Counted from the first letter of the stretch, positions 8,830 through 17,562 are shown. The stretch: 63,770 bases of DNA from an uncultured bacterium (GCA_902761035.1 CACWIW010000017.1:1-63770); one strand, 5' to 3'. Notes: generated by a model from the letters alone, not told the origin. Numbers and translations are program-made.

Positions 8830-9174
8830 CTACGCCCTCATCGTCCCCGGCCTGGGGAAATGAGTGACTTCTGGCGAGGTCGGCTCGCCACGCTCGATGG
8901 TCGCGGGATCGACCGCGCCCGGATCGGCATCGCCGGCCTTGCCCTTCTTCGGCGGTTTGGCCACGTTCTGCGGAGCGGTGCCGACTTCGGATCCATCCTT
9001 CATCAGCGCCATCTTCGCGAGCGTCTTGCCGTCGGCAATCTCGCCTGACTCGTGCTTCGCCCAGAGATCGTCGGGTATGATGACGAACTTCTCCGGGATC
9101 GGGTCCTCGCTGGAGTACCACGGACAGATGCGTCCGTCAACGAGACTGGCGATACGCCTAACTTTGTCAGCCAT
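8830..9174 (-). CDS. Hypothetical protein next to capsid genes, 114 aa
   Basis: The start at 9174 (MADKVRRIASLVDGRICPWY) has a strong AAGGAGG. It has a compact N-terminal domain with one CPW motif, a central Glu/Lys part and a disordered Pro/Gly/Thr-rich tail (PKKGKAGDADPGAVDPATIE). Its location between the decoration-like gene and the neck protein fits a small head completion or accessory protein. No family is recognised. Confidence 0.6.
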   Translation of the reverse strand: MADKVRRIASLVDGRICPWYSSEDPIPEKFVIIPDDLWAKHESGEIADGKTLAKMALMKDGSEVGTAPQNVAKPPKKGKAGDADPGAVDPATIERGEPTSPEVTHFPRPGTMRA

Positions 9175-9185
9175 GACGAACCTCC

Positions 9186-9704
9186 TTACGCGAGCTTCGG
9201 AAGATGCTCCACGCCAGTCAGCTCCGGCCAGTCGCCGAGAACTACGACCTCGAACTTCGCGTCCACCGCGGCGGCGGCGGTCAAAACGAGGTAGTCGTTC
9301 TTGCCCGTCACCCACGGAGCGGTGCCGGTCGTCGAGCCGCCGGATGTCGCCTCGGCGAAGTCGATCACCGTCGCGCCAGCCGAGCCGGCGGCGAACGTCG
9401 AGGACGTGCCATTGACCGCCGCGACCGTCGCGTCGGCAAGGTTGGTGACGTTCTTCGCCACGTTGACCGTCACGGCGGCGGCGGAGCCGTTCGCCTTGAT
9501 GACGTTGGCGACGACCGTGCGGGGAATGAACCCCGCAGGAAGCTTCGCCACCGCGTAGTTGGTCGAGGCGGCGAGCGTGTCGCCCTCGTTGACCGTGCCG
9601 AAGTTCGTCACCGTCTGCTTGAAGACGCGCGAACGCACGACGTTCTGGCCGGTGAAGCCGTCGGGCTGTCCGACGACCACGTACTTGTCATTCAGTGCTG
9701 CCAT
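9186..9704 (-). CDS. Probable capsid decoration/head-fibre protein, 172 aa
   Basis: The protein begins MAALNDKYVVVGQPDGFTGQ and is rich in Ala/Thr/Val beta strands (GSAAAVTVNVAKNVTNLADA). A small beta-rich Ala/Thr protein immediately downstream of the major capsid gene is typical for decoration proteins. The start has a GAAAGGA site. Assignment rests on position and composition, not on a recognised motif. Confidence 0.6.
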   Translation of the reverse strand: MAALNDKYVVVGQPDGFTGQNVVRSRVFKQTVTNFGTVNEGDTLAASTNYAVAKLPAGFIPRTVVANVIKANGSAAAVTVNVAKNVTNLADATVAAVNGTSSTFAAGSAGATVIDFAEATSGGSTTGTAPWVTGKNDYLVLTAAAAVDAKFEVVVLGDWPELTGVEHLPKLA

Positions 9705-9762
9705 TTTTCAGTTTCCTTTCTTGCGGCGCGGCGGGGGATTGCCGCCGCCGCGCCTGTTGAAC

Positions 9763-10773
9763 TTACGCGCCCTTGGTGACGAACGCGACGCCGAAGCGCT
9801 TCGGGTAGCGGACGAACCAGTCCGCGATCTGGAGCGAGCGGTGGAAGTCGCCGACGACGTTCTTGTCGCGCAGGACCTCCGTGATGGACACCTCGTCCGC
9901 GAACGTGATCGCCGAGTTGTCGCCGAAGATGATCGGGTACTCGTAGCGGGTCGTCGCGCCGAGCTGGGTCTTCGGCAGGAGGTTGGAGACGTAGACGTCG
10001 AGACCGGCGACCTTGCCGATGCTCGTCACCGCGTCCTTGCGGAGAATGGACACGTCGTCGCCCATCTTGTCGGCCGCCTGGAAGATCTCGGAGTTCTGGA
10101 GAACCTGAGTCATCCACACGGGGACGATGACGAACTTCGTCGCGCCAGCCCCGCCCTTCTGCTCGTCGAGCGTCGCCGCGCAGCGGGTGATGAGCTCCAT
10201 CGGAGTCGTCTTGTCGCCGCTGTTGTACGCGGTGCCAGCCGCCGCCGCCGCGTCGCTCTTGTAAAGCGAGACGGGCGTGCCGGTGACGCCGAGGTCGTAG
10301 GACGCCGAAATCGCGCCGGCAGTGCGTCCGATGTTCGCTGCGTCGGCCTTGGTGCCGGAGCCGATGTCCTTGAAGTACCAGGTCTCCCAGTCCTGCGCCA
10401 GCTGCTTGCCGCCGTCGTCGGTCCACTTCTCGGCCCAGTTCGAGATGTCCGAGAACGCCTTCTGGACGTCGGAGACGACAAAGGCGTAGTAGAGGCCCTT
10501 GTCGATGGTGAACTTGATGTCGTAGGACTCGGGCTTCTGATACGTGAGCTTCATGCCGTCCACGTAGCGGCTGGTGCCGATGTCGGGCATGCAGCGCACG
10601 ATGATGGTGTCGCCCTTGTTCTTGAACTGTCCCTTGAACTCGGAGTTGGTGATCTTCCGCAGGATGGTGTTGTACCAGAACTTCTCGCGGAGTTTGGGGG
10701 AGTAGAGCTGCGGTATGTACGACTTCAGCCCGAAGTCGCCCTTGCCGCCCGTAATAGTGATGGAGTTTGCCAT
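9763..10773 (-). CDS. Major capsid protein (N4-gp56-like family), 336 aa
   Basis: The length, the N-terminal SYIPQLYSPKLREKFWYNTI, the ITNSEFKGQFKNKGDTIIVR segment (the E-loop region of the N4-gp56/P22-type coat family) and the later ELITRCAATLDEQ and VPVWMTQVLQNSEIF helices fit an HK97-fold coat protein. The start at 10773 (MANSITITGGKGDF) has GAAAGGA upstream. It follows the probable scaffold gene and precedes a decoration-like gene, the usual capsid order. This is a core virion component expressed late. Confidence 0.85.
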   Translation of the reverse strand: MANSITITGGKGDFGLKSYIPQLYSPKLREKFWYNTILRKITNSEFKGQFKNKGDTIIVRCMPDIGTSRYVDGMKLTYQKPESYDIKFTIDKGLYYAFVVSDVQKAFSDISNWAEKWTDDGGKQLAQDWETWYFKDIGSGTKADAANIGRTAGAISASYDLGVTGTPVSLYKSDAAAAAGTAYNSGDKTTPMELITRCAATLDEQKGGAGATKFVIVPVWMTQVLQNSEIFQAADKMGDDVSILRKDAVTSIGKVAGLDVYVSNLLPKTQLGATTRYEYPIIFGDNSAITFADEVSITEVLRDKNVVGDFHRSLQIADWFVRYPKRFGVAFVTKGA

Positions 10774-10813
10774 TTTGGTTTTCCTTTCGCTTCGCCCCCG
10801 GAGGAAGGTCACG

Positions 10814-11692
10814 CTATCCCTGCGTTATCCTCCCTTCGCTGAGGGCAGTGTCGAATTTCTTCTTGATGCTCCTGTACTCGTCGACGGTTATCCGGCCTGC
10901 GTTCACGTCGTCCGAAGCCTTGCGCATCGCTGCGTTGTACTGCTCCAGGGTGTAGATAGCCGTGTCACCGCCCTTCGAAACAGGGTGGCTGCCGCCCGTC
11001 GGCGAAAATGACGTACTGGGACGCGCGGCAACGCCGCCCCCGTTTGCCCGGATCCCGTTCGACTTGACGAACTCGTTCAGGAACTCGGCCACCGTGCCCG
11101 CGTCGTAGGACGCGAACGCCTGGGAGACCGAAGCCGCCCTGCGGCGGTCGCTCGACCACTTCTGCCACGCGTCGCGGTTCTCCGCCGCAAGTGCGGCGAG
11201 ACCCGGCGCAATGCGCTCCACCTCGGCGTTGAACTGAGCCCTTGCGCTGGCGGCCATGCTGGCGTCGCGCTTCTGGAGCTCCTCGCGGAGACGGTCGCTC
11301 TCGGCCCTCTGCTCCGCAACCGCGTCGTTGATCCGCCCTCTCGCCACCTTGTCGATGGCGGCAAGCTGCTTGTCGTCCAGGATGGCCCTCTCCTCGTCGG
11401 TGAGGTAGTCCCCCGGACTGCGCACGGAGAGCTTCGCGTTCTCGGCCTTGAGCCGCGCGTTCTCGTCCTGGAGCTTGCGGAGTTCGTCATTTGCCTTGCG
11501 GAGGCGGCCCTGCTCTGCGGACTCGACTTCGAGCCGATGCTTCAGCTCTGCGATTTCCGCGTCACGGGGGTCTGCACCGCCGGTCGGCGACTGTGCGGGT
11601 GCGGGCGCGGCGAGCGAGGAGACGTCGATTGCCTCCGCCGCCGTGGCCGGTGTGGTCTGTGTAGTCTGTTCCTTCTGTTCGTTTTCGTTCAT
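10814..11692 (-). CDS. Probable scaffolding protein, 292 aa
   Basis: The protein has an acidic, Thr/Ala/Pro-rich N-terminus followed by a long coiled coil (RDAEIAELKHRLEVESAEQG to LQKRDASMAASARAQFNAEV, residues 45-150) and a basic C-terminal helix (YRSIKKKFDTALSEGRITQG). A coiled-coil protein with a charged C-terminal helix directly upstream of the coat gene is the classic scaffold arrangement. The start has a GAAAGGA site. No protease motif is visible. Confidence 0.75.
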   Translation of the reverse strand: MNENEQKEQTTQTTPATAAEAIDVSSLAAPAPAQSPTGGADPRDAEIAELKHRLEVESAEQGRLRKANDELRKLQDENARLKAENAKLSVRSPGDYLTDEERAILDDKQLAAIDKVARGRINDAVAEQRAESDRLREELQKRDASMAASARAQFNAEVERIAPGLAALAAENRDAWQKWSSDRRRAASVSQAFASYDAGTVAEFLNEFVKSNGIRANGGGVAARPSTSFSPTGGSHPVSKGGDTAIYTLEQYNAAMRKASDDVNAGRITVDEYRSIKKKFDTALSEGRITQG

Positions 11693-11725
11693 TTTTCGGT
11701 TTCCTTTCGCCTTGCAAGCCGGTTG

Positions 11726-12088
11726 CTACACCGGGGTCGCAACGGGGGTCGGCAAGCCGGTACCTCCGGGGTCGCCGCCTCCAATTTCGGTGTCGAGGAT
11801 AAGTTTGGCCGAAGCGGTCTCCTCGGCGGGGGTTCCGTCAGCTAACGGAAGCCCGCCGTAGAGAGGCTCGCCAAACATATCCAGCACCAGTTCAAGCTCC
11901 TCCATCTTGCCAACGGCGCGGTTCACGACGTTCGGGTCGGTGGAGAAGAAAAGCTGTCTTACATCCGCGTAGCGGCGGAGAAGCGCCCATCGGACGAGGT
12001 CGAAGTCCGCGCCCTCGGCAATGGAGCGGCACGCCTTCGCGAGGTTGTCGTCGTTGAAGCGGGAAGCCGGGTATTCACGGGGTTTCAT
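11726..12088 (-). CDS. Hypothetical protein between portal and scaffold, 120 aa
   Basis: The first codons overlap the end of the portal gene (ATGA), so expression is coupled to it. The protein opens MKPREYPASRFNDDNLAKAC, continues as a helical bundle, and ends in a Gly/Pro/Thr tail. Proteins in this position are often head accessory proteins. No family is recognised. Confidence 0.65.
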   Translation of the reverse strand: MKPREYPASRFNDDNLAKACRSIAEGADFDLVRWALLRRYADVRQLFFSTDPNVVNRAVGKMEELELVLDMFGEPLYGGLPLADGTPAEETASAKLILDTEIGGGDPGGTGLPTPVATPV

Positions 12089-14307
12089 GCAACCGACCTC
12101 CTTTCGTTGGCGCTGCCAGGCATGGGTTCGCGCGGCATTGCGTAGGTCTCGATCCCGCGCTGGTAGGTCTGGGCGCGCTCTTCGCCGCCGCCCTGCTCGC
12201 CACCGGCGTATTCCTGGCCCATGTTCTGCGGCGCCGGGAGTTCTCCTCCCTGCGCGGGGATCTGCGGCTGCTGCGCCTGGTTGACCGCGGTCTGTGCGTT
12301 CGCCGCGCTCTGGAGGCGCGAAACGTACTCCTGCAAGTCAAGCGACCCCTTCGGCGGAATGATTTTGTCGATGTTCGCGATGTCATAGGTTTCGAGAACC
12401 TGGCGGAAAAGCTCCATGAGCCCGCGCGCACCGACAGTCTGGACGAGGAACTGGTTGTTCGCCACCATCTGCATGAGCTGGAGAACCTTCTGCATCTCCT
12501 GCTGCTTGAGGACGAGCCCCATCACTCCGGTCGGCACCACCTCCACGTCGCCGGTGTAGCCGATCTTGTCGTCGTAGATCATCAGGCGGTACGCGTCCAT
12601 CTTCGCCATGCGGTTGATGCAGTTGATGCTCAGGTGGTCGATGCGCATCTTCGTGGAGCGGTTCGACGCCTCGGTGAGCATGGCGAGGCCGGAATACGTC
12701 CTACCGGCGCCGCCGGTGACGTTCTGGCCGTAGGTGTAGGACGGGATCTCCGAAACATCGTCGATGCGCTTGATCGCCATGTTCATGACGTTCAGGATCT
12801 CGGGGATGCGGCTGTCGACCCGGAGGACGCCCATCGGCGGCCCGCTCTGGAGCGCGACGCCAGCGGTCGACGCCTTGAATGCGAAGATCTTGCCGCCGAG
12901 GAACTGGAAGCGCGTCGGCGACTTGTCGAGCAGGCGCGAGGCGTCGCTTATCCAGCCCATCGGCGCGCCGGTCATGTTCATGTTGACGATCAGCGACTGA
13001 AGGCATCCGTTCATCACGCGCTGGTAGGAGATGAGCCGCTGCGCGATGGAGTTGCCGAAGAAGTTGTCGGCGTTCTCGTAGAACTGCGCCTTCGAGAGCG
13101 GACGCCCCATGCAGGGGTTGATGATGCGGCAGTAGACGCAATAGTCGTCGATGACGATTGCGTTCACCTCGTAGAAGTCCTCTGGGTCGACCGTCTTCTT
13201 GTCGTGCGTCTTGACTATGCCCATCCGCAGGAGGAGGTTGCCCTTGACCTGCCCGTAGTAGGAAATGCCCTCCATCATGCACGAGGCGTCGGCGCACCAT
13301 GTCGACTGCCCCCGCATCTCGCGGTTCTTCTCGTCGCCGTCCTGCCAGGAGAGGCGCACTCCGCCTGTCGGGTACTTGGCGAGCAGGTCGGCAACGGTGT
13401 CCTTGAACCACACCCCGGTCTCCGCGTCGTCGCCACCCACCTCGGTCGCGTTGAGCCAGAGGTCGTGCGGAGCGAATCTGACCTTGATGCAGATTGCGCC
13501 GTCCTCGACCCCGGTCTGGTCGGGAGAGGGGTAGACGTCAAGCGGGTTTATCGCGCGGAACGCAACGCCCGGCTTGGCGACGCGGCGAATCTTGCCGTCC
13601 TCCTTCCAGTCGTTCTTCCAGCGGACGCAGGGAACCGGCCCCTCCCACATCGCGGTGCCGTAGATCGCGAGGTATTCGAGCCCCTGGTTGAAGTCCCGGA
13701 TGAACTCCGCCTCCTCGAAGTCGTCGCGGACGCGCCGCTCAAGAAGCGCGATCTCGTCGTTGGCGTGCTCGCGCTCGGCGTTGAGTATCTCCGCCATGCG
13801 GTTGCGGCCGAACTTCGCCGCCATCTCCGGCGTTGGTATCTGCCCGGTGGCTACTATCACCTGCATCATCTCGTCGAGGATCTGCTTCAGCCGCTCCTCG
13901 GTGACATAGCTCGGGACGTCGGGGTGCGATGTGGACGAGAACTTCACCGGAAGGTTTCCGCTCGTCGAGAGGATCTCCTTCATCTGCGAGAGCGCGATGT
14001 TCTTCCTGAGCTCAACGACCGGCTCCGACACGTCGTCAGGGATGCCGAGCATGGCGAGCTTGCGCTTCTCCGCCGGAGAGTATTCCGAACGGCAGACGCG
14101 CCACGACTCGCGCATCTGGTCGTGGTATCCCTGGCGAAGCGCATACTGCTCGTTCGTCTGGAACACCCCGTTCACGAAGCGGGCGAGCGTCATCTCACGC
14201 GGCGTGGTGCGGACATCGCGGTCCAGCGTCTCGGAACCTGACGACCCCGAAATCTCCTTCACGTCCGGCGCAAGGGCCGACGCAGACGATGTATCCAATG
14301 CGTCCAT
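12085..14307 (-). CDS. Portal protein, 740 aa
   Basis: Length and order (terminase, portal, scaffold, capsid) identify the portal vertex protein, which forms the dodecameric DNA channel. Portal-like segments include PGVAFRAINPLDVYPSPDQT (wing), SKAQFYENADNFFGNSIAQR, and the stem/crown helices MAIKRIDDVSEIPSYTYGQ and GRTYSGLAMLTEASNRSTK. The C-terminus is Gln-rich and disordered. The start at 14307 lies 27 bases after a 24-bp direct repeat that also precedes the small terminase gene. Size and pattern resemble podoviral portals. Confidence 0.9.
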   Translation of the reverse strand: MDALDTSSASALAPDVKEISGSSGSETLDRDVRTTPREMTLARFVNGVFQTNEQYALRQGYHDQMRESWRVCRSEYSPAEKRKLAMLGIPDDVSEPVVELRKNIALSQMKEILSTSGNLPVKFSSTSHPDVPSYVTEERLKQILDEMMQVIVATGQIPTPEMAAKFGRNRMAEILNAEREHANDEIALLERRVRDDFEEAEFIRDFNQGLEYLAIYGTAMWEGPVPCVRWKNDWKEDGKIRRVAKPGVAFRAINPLDVYPSPDQTGVEDGAICIKVRFAPHDLWLNATEVGGDDAETGVWFKDTVADLLAKYPTGGVRLSWQDGDEKNREMRGQSTWCADASCMMEGISYYGQVKGNLLLRMGIVKTHDKKTVDPEDFYEVNAIVIDDYCVYCRIINPCMGRPLSKAQFYENADNFFGNSIAQRLISYQRVMNGCLQSLIVNMNMTGAPMGWISDASRLLDKSPTRFQFLGGKIFAFKASTAGVALQSGPPMGVLRVDSRIPEILNVMNMAIKRIDDVSEIPSYTYGQNVTGGAGRTYSGLAMLTEASNRSTKMRIDHLSINCINRMAKMDAYRLMIYDDKIGYTGDVEVVPTGVMGLVLKQQEMQKVLQLMQMVANNQFLVQTVGARGLMELFRQVLETYDIANIDKIIPPKGSLDLQEYVSRLQSAANAQTAVNQAQQPQIPAQGGELPAPQNMGQEYAGGEQGGGEERAQTYQRGIETYAMPREPMPGSANERRSVA

Positions 14308-14333
14308 TTCGCTTTCATCTTACCAAAGCGATG

Positions 14334-14357
14334 CCGCCGATTGACCACGATTGACCG
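14334..14357. repeat. 24-bp direct repeat, copy A (upstream of portal)
   Basis: It is identical over 24 bp to 16659-16682. Read on the minus strand it contains two direct copies of GGTCAATCG at a 10-bp period, i.e. on the same face of the helix. It ends 27 bases before the portal ATG. A -10-like TAAGAT follows 17 bases after the second GTCAAT. It is a candidate activator/repressor site or packaging-related signal. Confidence 0.85.
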
Positions 14358-14383
14358 AAGAATCTTCCAGCCACGATTTTTTC

Positions 14384-15964
14384 TCAAAAGCACAGTCCCA
14401 TGCCGCCCGCGGCGGCTATCGCCTCGTCCATCCCAGGGTCGTTCCCGCCGTCGATGGAGTAAGGGTTGGAGAAGTCCATGCCGCTGTTCTTCACCCCGCA
14501 GACGAAATACTGTAGCGCGTCGTGGACGTCGCTCACGGGATGCCCCTTGTCCGGCTCGTCGGTGTACTTCGCGTCCTCCTCCGCCGCGCCGTCCAGCCTC
14601 ATCCTCCGGTAGTGGTAGTCGCCGTTGAACCCGCCGATCAGCACCTTGCACGAAGGGTCGACGATGATCGCTGGCGCCGAGCCGATGCGGCGGTTGAGCA
14701 CCTCCGACACGTTGTTGATACGCGTCACCGACGAGTTGTGGTAGCCACGCTGACCGTATGGCGTAACCGGCGCGGGGACGATGTTTATCCCGAGCCGGTT
14801 CATCGTCTCGATGCAGGTGATGTCGTCGACCTGCGTCGGGTCTGCTCCCGCCGGGTCGCCGAAGCCAAAGGTCTTGACGCGGTAGAAGTCGAAGTCGTTC
14901 ACGAGCGTAGGCCGCAGCTTCTGCGTCACGAAGTCCGCTATGCCCATGTTGTCCGAGGTTATCTCGCGCAATATCCGTATCTGCCCGTCCAGCCCCACCT
15001 GGCCGATAACCGCGCACGGCGTCCGCCCGAAGTCCTGGCCGATGATGACTGGCAGGTTCTGCGAGAACTCCAGCGGCTTCTTCGCCACGTGGAACTCCGG
15101 CGACCACTCCGGGTAGACCGGACGCCCCGCCTTCTTCGCCACCCACTTGTTCAGCACGAACCGGTCTATCTTCTCCTGCGACGAGCCGAGCTGGAACCGC
15201 CAGTAGTCGAACCCCTCGTTGTGGTTCTCCACGTTCTCCGCAGGGGGGAAGGCTGGATCCTGGCCGACGTTGTTCTCGTAAGTCACCTCGTTCGTCTCCG
15301 GGTCCACGATGCGCAACAGCGCAGGAGGCTGCACGAAGAACTCCCAGCCCTTCGGGCATTCCCTCTCCTTGCGGTACCACCAGTTCGCCACGTCGAGCGG
15401 GTTGGTGTCCATGAGCACGCCGAGCGACGGAAACACCCTGTCGCCGTCCTTGGCCGGATAGCGGCCCAGACGGGTCATCGCCTGCTCGATTGCATTGAGC
15501 GACACCTGCGCCGCCTCGTTCACGTAGATTCCGGATATTTCCAAGCCGAGCAGGTGGTCTATCGCTCCCGGCGAGTCCATCGCGCGGAACAGGAGCTGGA
15601 TCTCCATCGGATGTCCCTTCGGAGTCGCAAGCCGCAGCATCCCCTCCAGAGGCGGCGACCAGTGCATGGTCAGCGCATGGATCTTCCCAAACCAGTTCAC
15701 CGCCGTCGCGACCGTGGTCGACTTCAGCTCATCGTAGGTGTTCCTTATCACCACCCACCGAGCCCTAACCACCCCGTCGGCCATCGGCGGCATCAGCTCC
15801 GCCGTCTTGCGGACTATCTCCATCCAGCTCATCACGGTCTTGCCGGAGCCGGTCGGCCCGCGGACGCACTTCACCTTCGCGGGACTGGCGTGGAACTTCG
15901 CCCCCGTCGGGGTCGCGACGTAGAAGTCCTTGTGCGGAACCGGCTCGTCACTGCGGGCGGACAT
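14384..15964 (-). CDS. terL: Terminase large subunit, 526 aa
   Basis: This is the packaging motor ATPase and nuclease. The Walker A is GPTGSGKT (residues 36-43, Lys42), the Walker B-like strand is SGIYVNEAAQ with Glu150, and the RNase H-fold nuclease domain is marked by VIIGQDFGR (Asp311) and the C-terminal DVHDALQYFVCG Asp. The length is typical of TerL. It overlaps the small subunit gene by 17 bases. The adjacent portal gene confirms the packaging module. Confidence 0.93.
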   Translation of the reverse strand: MSARSDEPVPHKDFYVATPTGAKFHASPAKVKCVRGPTGSGKTVMSWMEIVRKTAELMPPMADGVVRARWVVIRNTYDELKSTTVATAVNWFGKIHALTMHWSPPLEGMLRLATPKGHPMEIQLLFRAMDSPGAIDHLLGLEISGIYVNEAAQVSLNAIEQAMTRLGRYPAKDGDRVFPSLGVLMDTNPLDVANWWYRKERECPKGWEFFVQPPALLRIVDPETNEVTYENNVGQDPAFPPAENVENHNEGFDYWRFQLGSSQEKIDRFVLNKWVAKKAGRPVYPEWSPEFHVAKKPLEFSQNLPVIIGQDFGRTPCAVIGQVGLDGQIRILREITSDNMGIADFVTQKLRPTLVNDFDFYRVKTFGFGDPAGADPTQVDDITCIETMNRLGINIVPAPVTPYGQRGYHNSSVTRINNVSEVLNRRIGSAPAIIVDPSCKVLIGGFNGDYHYRRMRLDGAAEEDAKYTDEPDKGHPVSDVHDALQYFVCGVKNSGMDFSNPYSIDGGNDPGMDEAIAAAGGMGLCF

Positions 15965-16634
15965 CTATGACCTCCATGCTCTGCTGCCTGCCGCCGCCGA
16001 AGTTGAACGTCAGCGACACCGCGGGCTTCGACGACTGCGAACCGCCGCCCTCTTCCAGCGCGCTCCCGTCCCGGGCGAACTCACGCCCCGACAGGATCAG
16101 CAGCCGGTCGAGCATCTTCTCCGACTTCTTCCTGTGGCCGAGGTACTCGCCGGTCTGCTTGTTGTACTGCTCCTCCCCCTGCGTCGCCAGCTCGTAGGCC
16201 GTGTTCAGCACCTCGTCGCCCATCGCCACCTTCCGCAGCGCCGCCACCCCCTTCCGGATACGGTACGTGTCCATCAGCACCTTCCGGAACCGCTCGTCCG
16301 CCTCGGAGTACATCACCAGCTGGCTCCACTGGAGCCCGTTCGCCTCCAGCGCCTTGACGCTCTGCTGCTCCCCGTTGGCCAGCGCGGACAGGAAGTTCAC
16401 GATCCCGCGCGCCGCCGCCTCCCCGCCGTCGTCCACGACGCACTTCAGCCACGTCTCCTTCGCCGCCTCGTACCCGTCGGCCAGCTTCAGCCTCCGCGCA
16501 ATGGCGCACACCGTGTCCTCCGCCCTCCGGTCGAGCGCAATCGGCGCAAGCGCCGTGGTCTCCCCCGGTTCCCCCGCCGCCTTCCGCGGCCTACCCGCGC
16601 GTTTGGCGGCGCGGACGCTCTTTTCCTCGCTCAT
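15948..16634 (-). CDS. terS: Probable terminase small subunit, 228 aa
   Basis: The N-terminus is basic and disordered (AAKRAGRPRKAAGEPGE), a DNA-binding type tail, followed by helical segments (AIARRLKLADGYEAAKETWL). The KVLMDTYRIRKGVAALRKVA segment resembles terS oligomerisation helices, and the C-terminus is Gly/Ser-rich. It lies immediately upstream of and overlaps terL. The start at 16634 (MSEEKSVRAAKRAG) is chosen; an in-frame ATG 39 bases upstream exists. The start is 25 bases beyond the 24-bp repeat. Confidence 0.8.
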   Translation of the reverse strand: MSEEKSVRAAKRAGRPRKAAGEPGETTALAPIALDRRAEDTVCAIARRLKLADGYEAAKETWLKCVVDDGGEAAARGIVNFLSALANGEQQSVKALEANGLQWSQLVMYSEADERFRKVLMDTYRIRKGVAALRKVAMGDEVLNTAYELATQGEEQYNKQTGEYLGHRKKSEKMLDRLLILSGREFARDGSALEEGGGSQSSKPAVSLTFNFGGGRQQSMEVIDVRPQ

Positions 16635-16658
16635 GGCCCCAAGGATAGCATACCTGCC

Positions 16659-16682
16659 CCGCCGATTGACCACGATTGACCG
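16659..16682. repeat. 24-bp direct repeat, copy B (upstream of terS)
   Basis: This is an exact copy of 14334-14357, with the double GGTCAATCG on the minus strand. It ends 25 bases before the terS ATG, nearly the same distance as copy A to the portal ATG. TATGCT and TATCCT boxes lie between it and the start codon. Confidence 0.85.
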
Positions 16683-16765
16683 CGCCGAGCGTGGAAACCT
16701 GCCTCCATGACCTCAATTCCCGTTCGATGACAGCGCTTATGGGCGAAAATGGGGCTCTTTGGGGT

Positions 16766-17064
16766 GGGGAACAAGGGGAACAACCCCCTAATACCCAAAG
16801 TTGTTCCCCGCTTGTTCCCCAAAAAGTGCCTTTTTTACCCTTTTTATACCTCCCTTCTTATAGATATAATAAGGGGAACAAGGGGAACAAGGTATATAGA
16901 TAAAAAAAGCGAAGTATAGTATAGCTCTATATAGGCTTATATGGGGAACACTTGTTCCCCTTGTTCTCTCTTGTTCCCCAGACCCCTAAAATTACCTTAA
17001 AACCACCTTCTACTGTCTACCACTTTCCAATTTTTCCCTGTTCCCCCTGTTCCCCTTGTCCCCC
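16766..17064. repeat. Iteron-like array of GGGGAACA units, candidate replication origin
   Basis: Perfect GGGGAACA occurs at 16766, 16775, 16873, 16882 and 16943. Its complement TGTTCCCC occurs at 16802, 16813, 16953, 16972, 17039 and 17048. Degenerate units lie near 16962 and 17057. Same-direction pairs often have a 9-bp period (GGGGAACAA units). The units at 16943 and 16953 form a perfect inverted repeat with a 2-bp spacer. AT-rich sequence (16830-16872, 16890-16942) separates the clusters. There is no coding capacity. The layout fits initiator-protein iterons at an origin; the G-runs could also form quadruplexes. Confidence 0.8.
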
Positions 17065-17448
17065 CACCACCCCAAACCTGCCCCCACACATACGCGTCAC
17101 CAGCCCCCAAACCCCAACTACCCCACCTACGCCGCCTCAACGCGACCTCCACCAAGACGCCCACCACCCACCCCACGCGCCACGCGCAACCACCCGCCAA
17201 GACCGATCGTTGGCAACAAGGAGTCCCCATATATAGATGCCCGCGTGCGCCATCGTGCGCCGCCTTATTCCCCCATACCCTGCCGCCGCCGCCGTCCGCG
17301 CTTGCCGTTCGCGCTTGCCGTTCGCGCTTTTCGTTTTGGTAGTCTACCATTTTTTTATTTCGTTTTGATTGCGCATTTCTTTTATTTTCGTTTTTCTTTT
17401 GCGCATTTATCGTATTTTCTTTTTTCGTTTTCGCAAACTTTTCGCAAA
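17065..17448. other. Non-coding, strand-asymmetric region between origin array and operators
   Basis: 17065-17210 is extremely rich in C and A and poor in G on the + strand, with no credible gene. 17298-17323 holds two tandem 13-bp copies of GCGCTTGCCGTTC plus a partial third. 17340-17448 is a T-rich stretch with two TTGCGCATTT-type words, resembling a DNA unwinding element. No ORF with a ribosome site was seen on either strand. Confidence 0.6.
17298..17329. repeat. 13-bp tandem direct repeats
   Basis: GCGCTTGCCGTTC occurs twice head to tail (17298-17310 and 17311-17323), followed by GCGCTT. It lies at the border between the CA-rich and T-rich parts of the control region. It may be another protein-binding element of the origin. 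Confidence 0.75.
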
Positions 17449-17562
17449 GTTAGCACACGCTAACTTTCAGATGTTAGACTCTGCTAACTTCCTCGCGCGC
17501 GCATACAGGTGCGCTCGCGCAATTCCTCAATAGCGCGAACTCCATTGTTAGCGGCGTCTAAC
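17449..17562. promoter_or_regulatory. Three copies of a GTTAG-N6-CTAAC operator
   Basis: Sites are at 17449-17464, 17473-17488 and 17547-17562. Each is an inverted repeat of GTTAG/CTAAC with exactly 6 bases between the arms; the first and third have longer arms (GTTAGC/GCTAAC and TGTTAG/CTAACA). A 16-bp dyad in three copies upstream of the first early gene is the pattern of a dimeric repressor or activator site. The third copy is followed 22 bp later by a TAATAT box (17585-17590). Confidence 0.8.
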
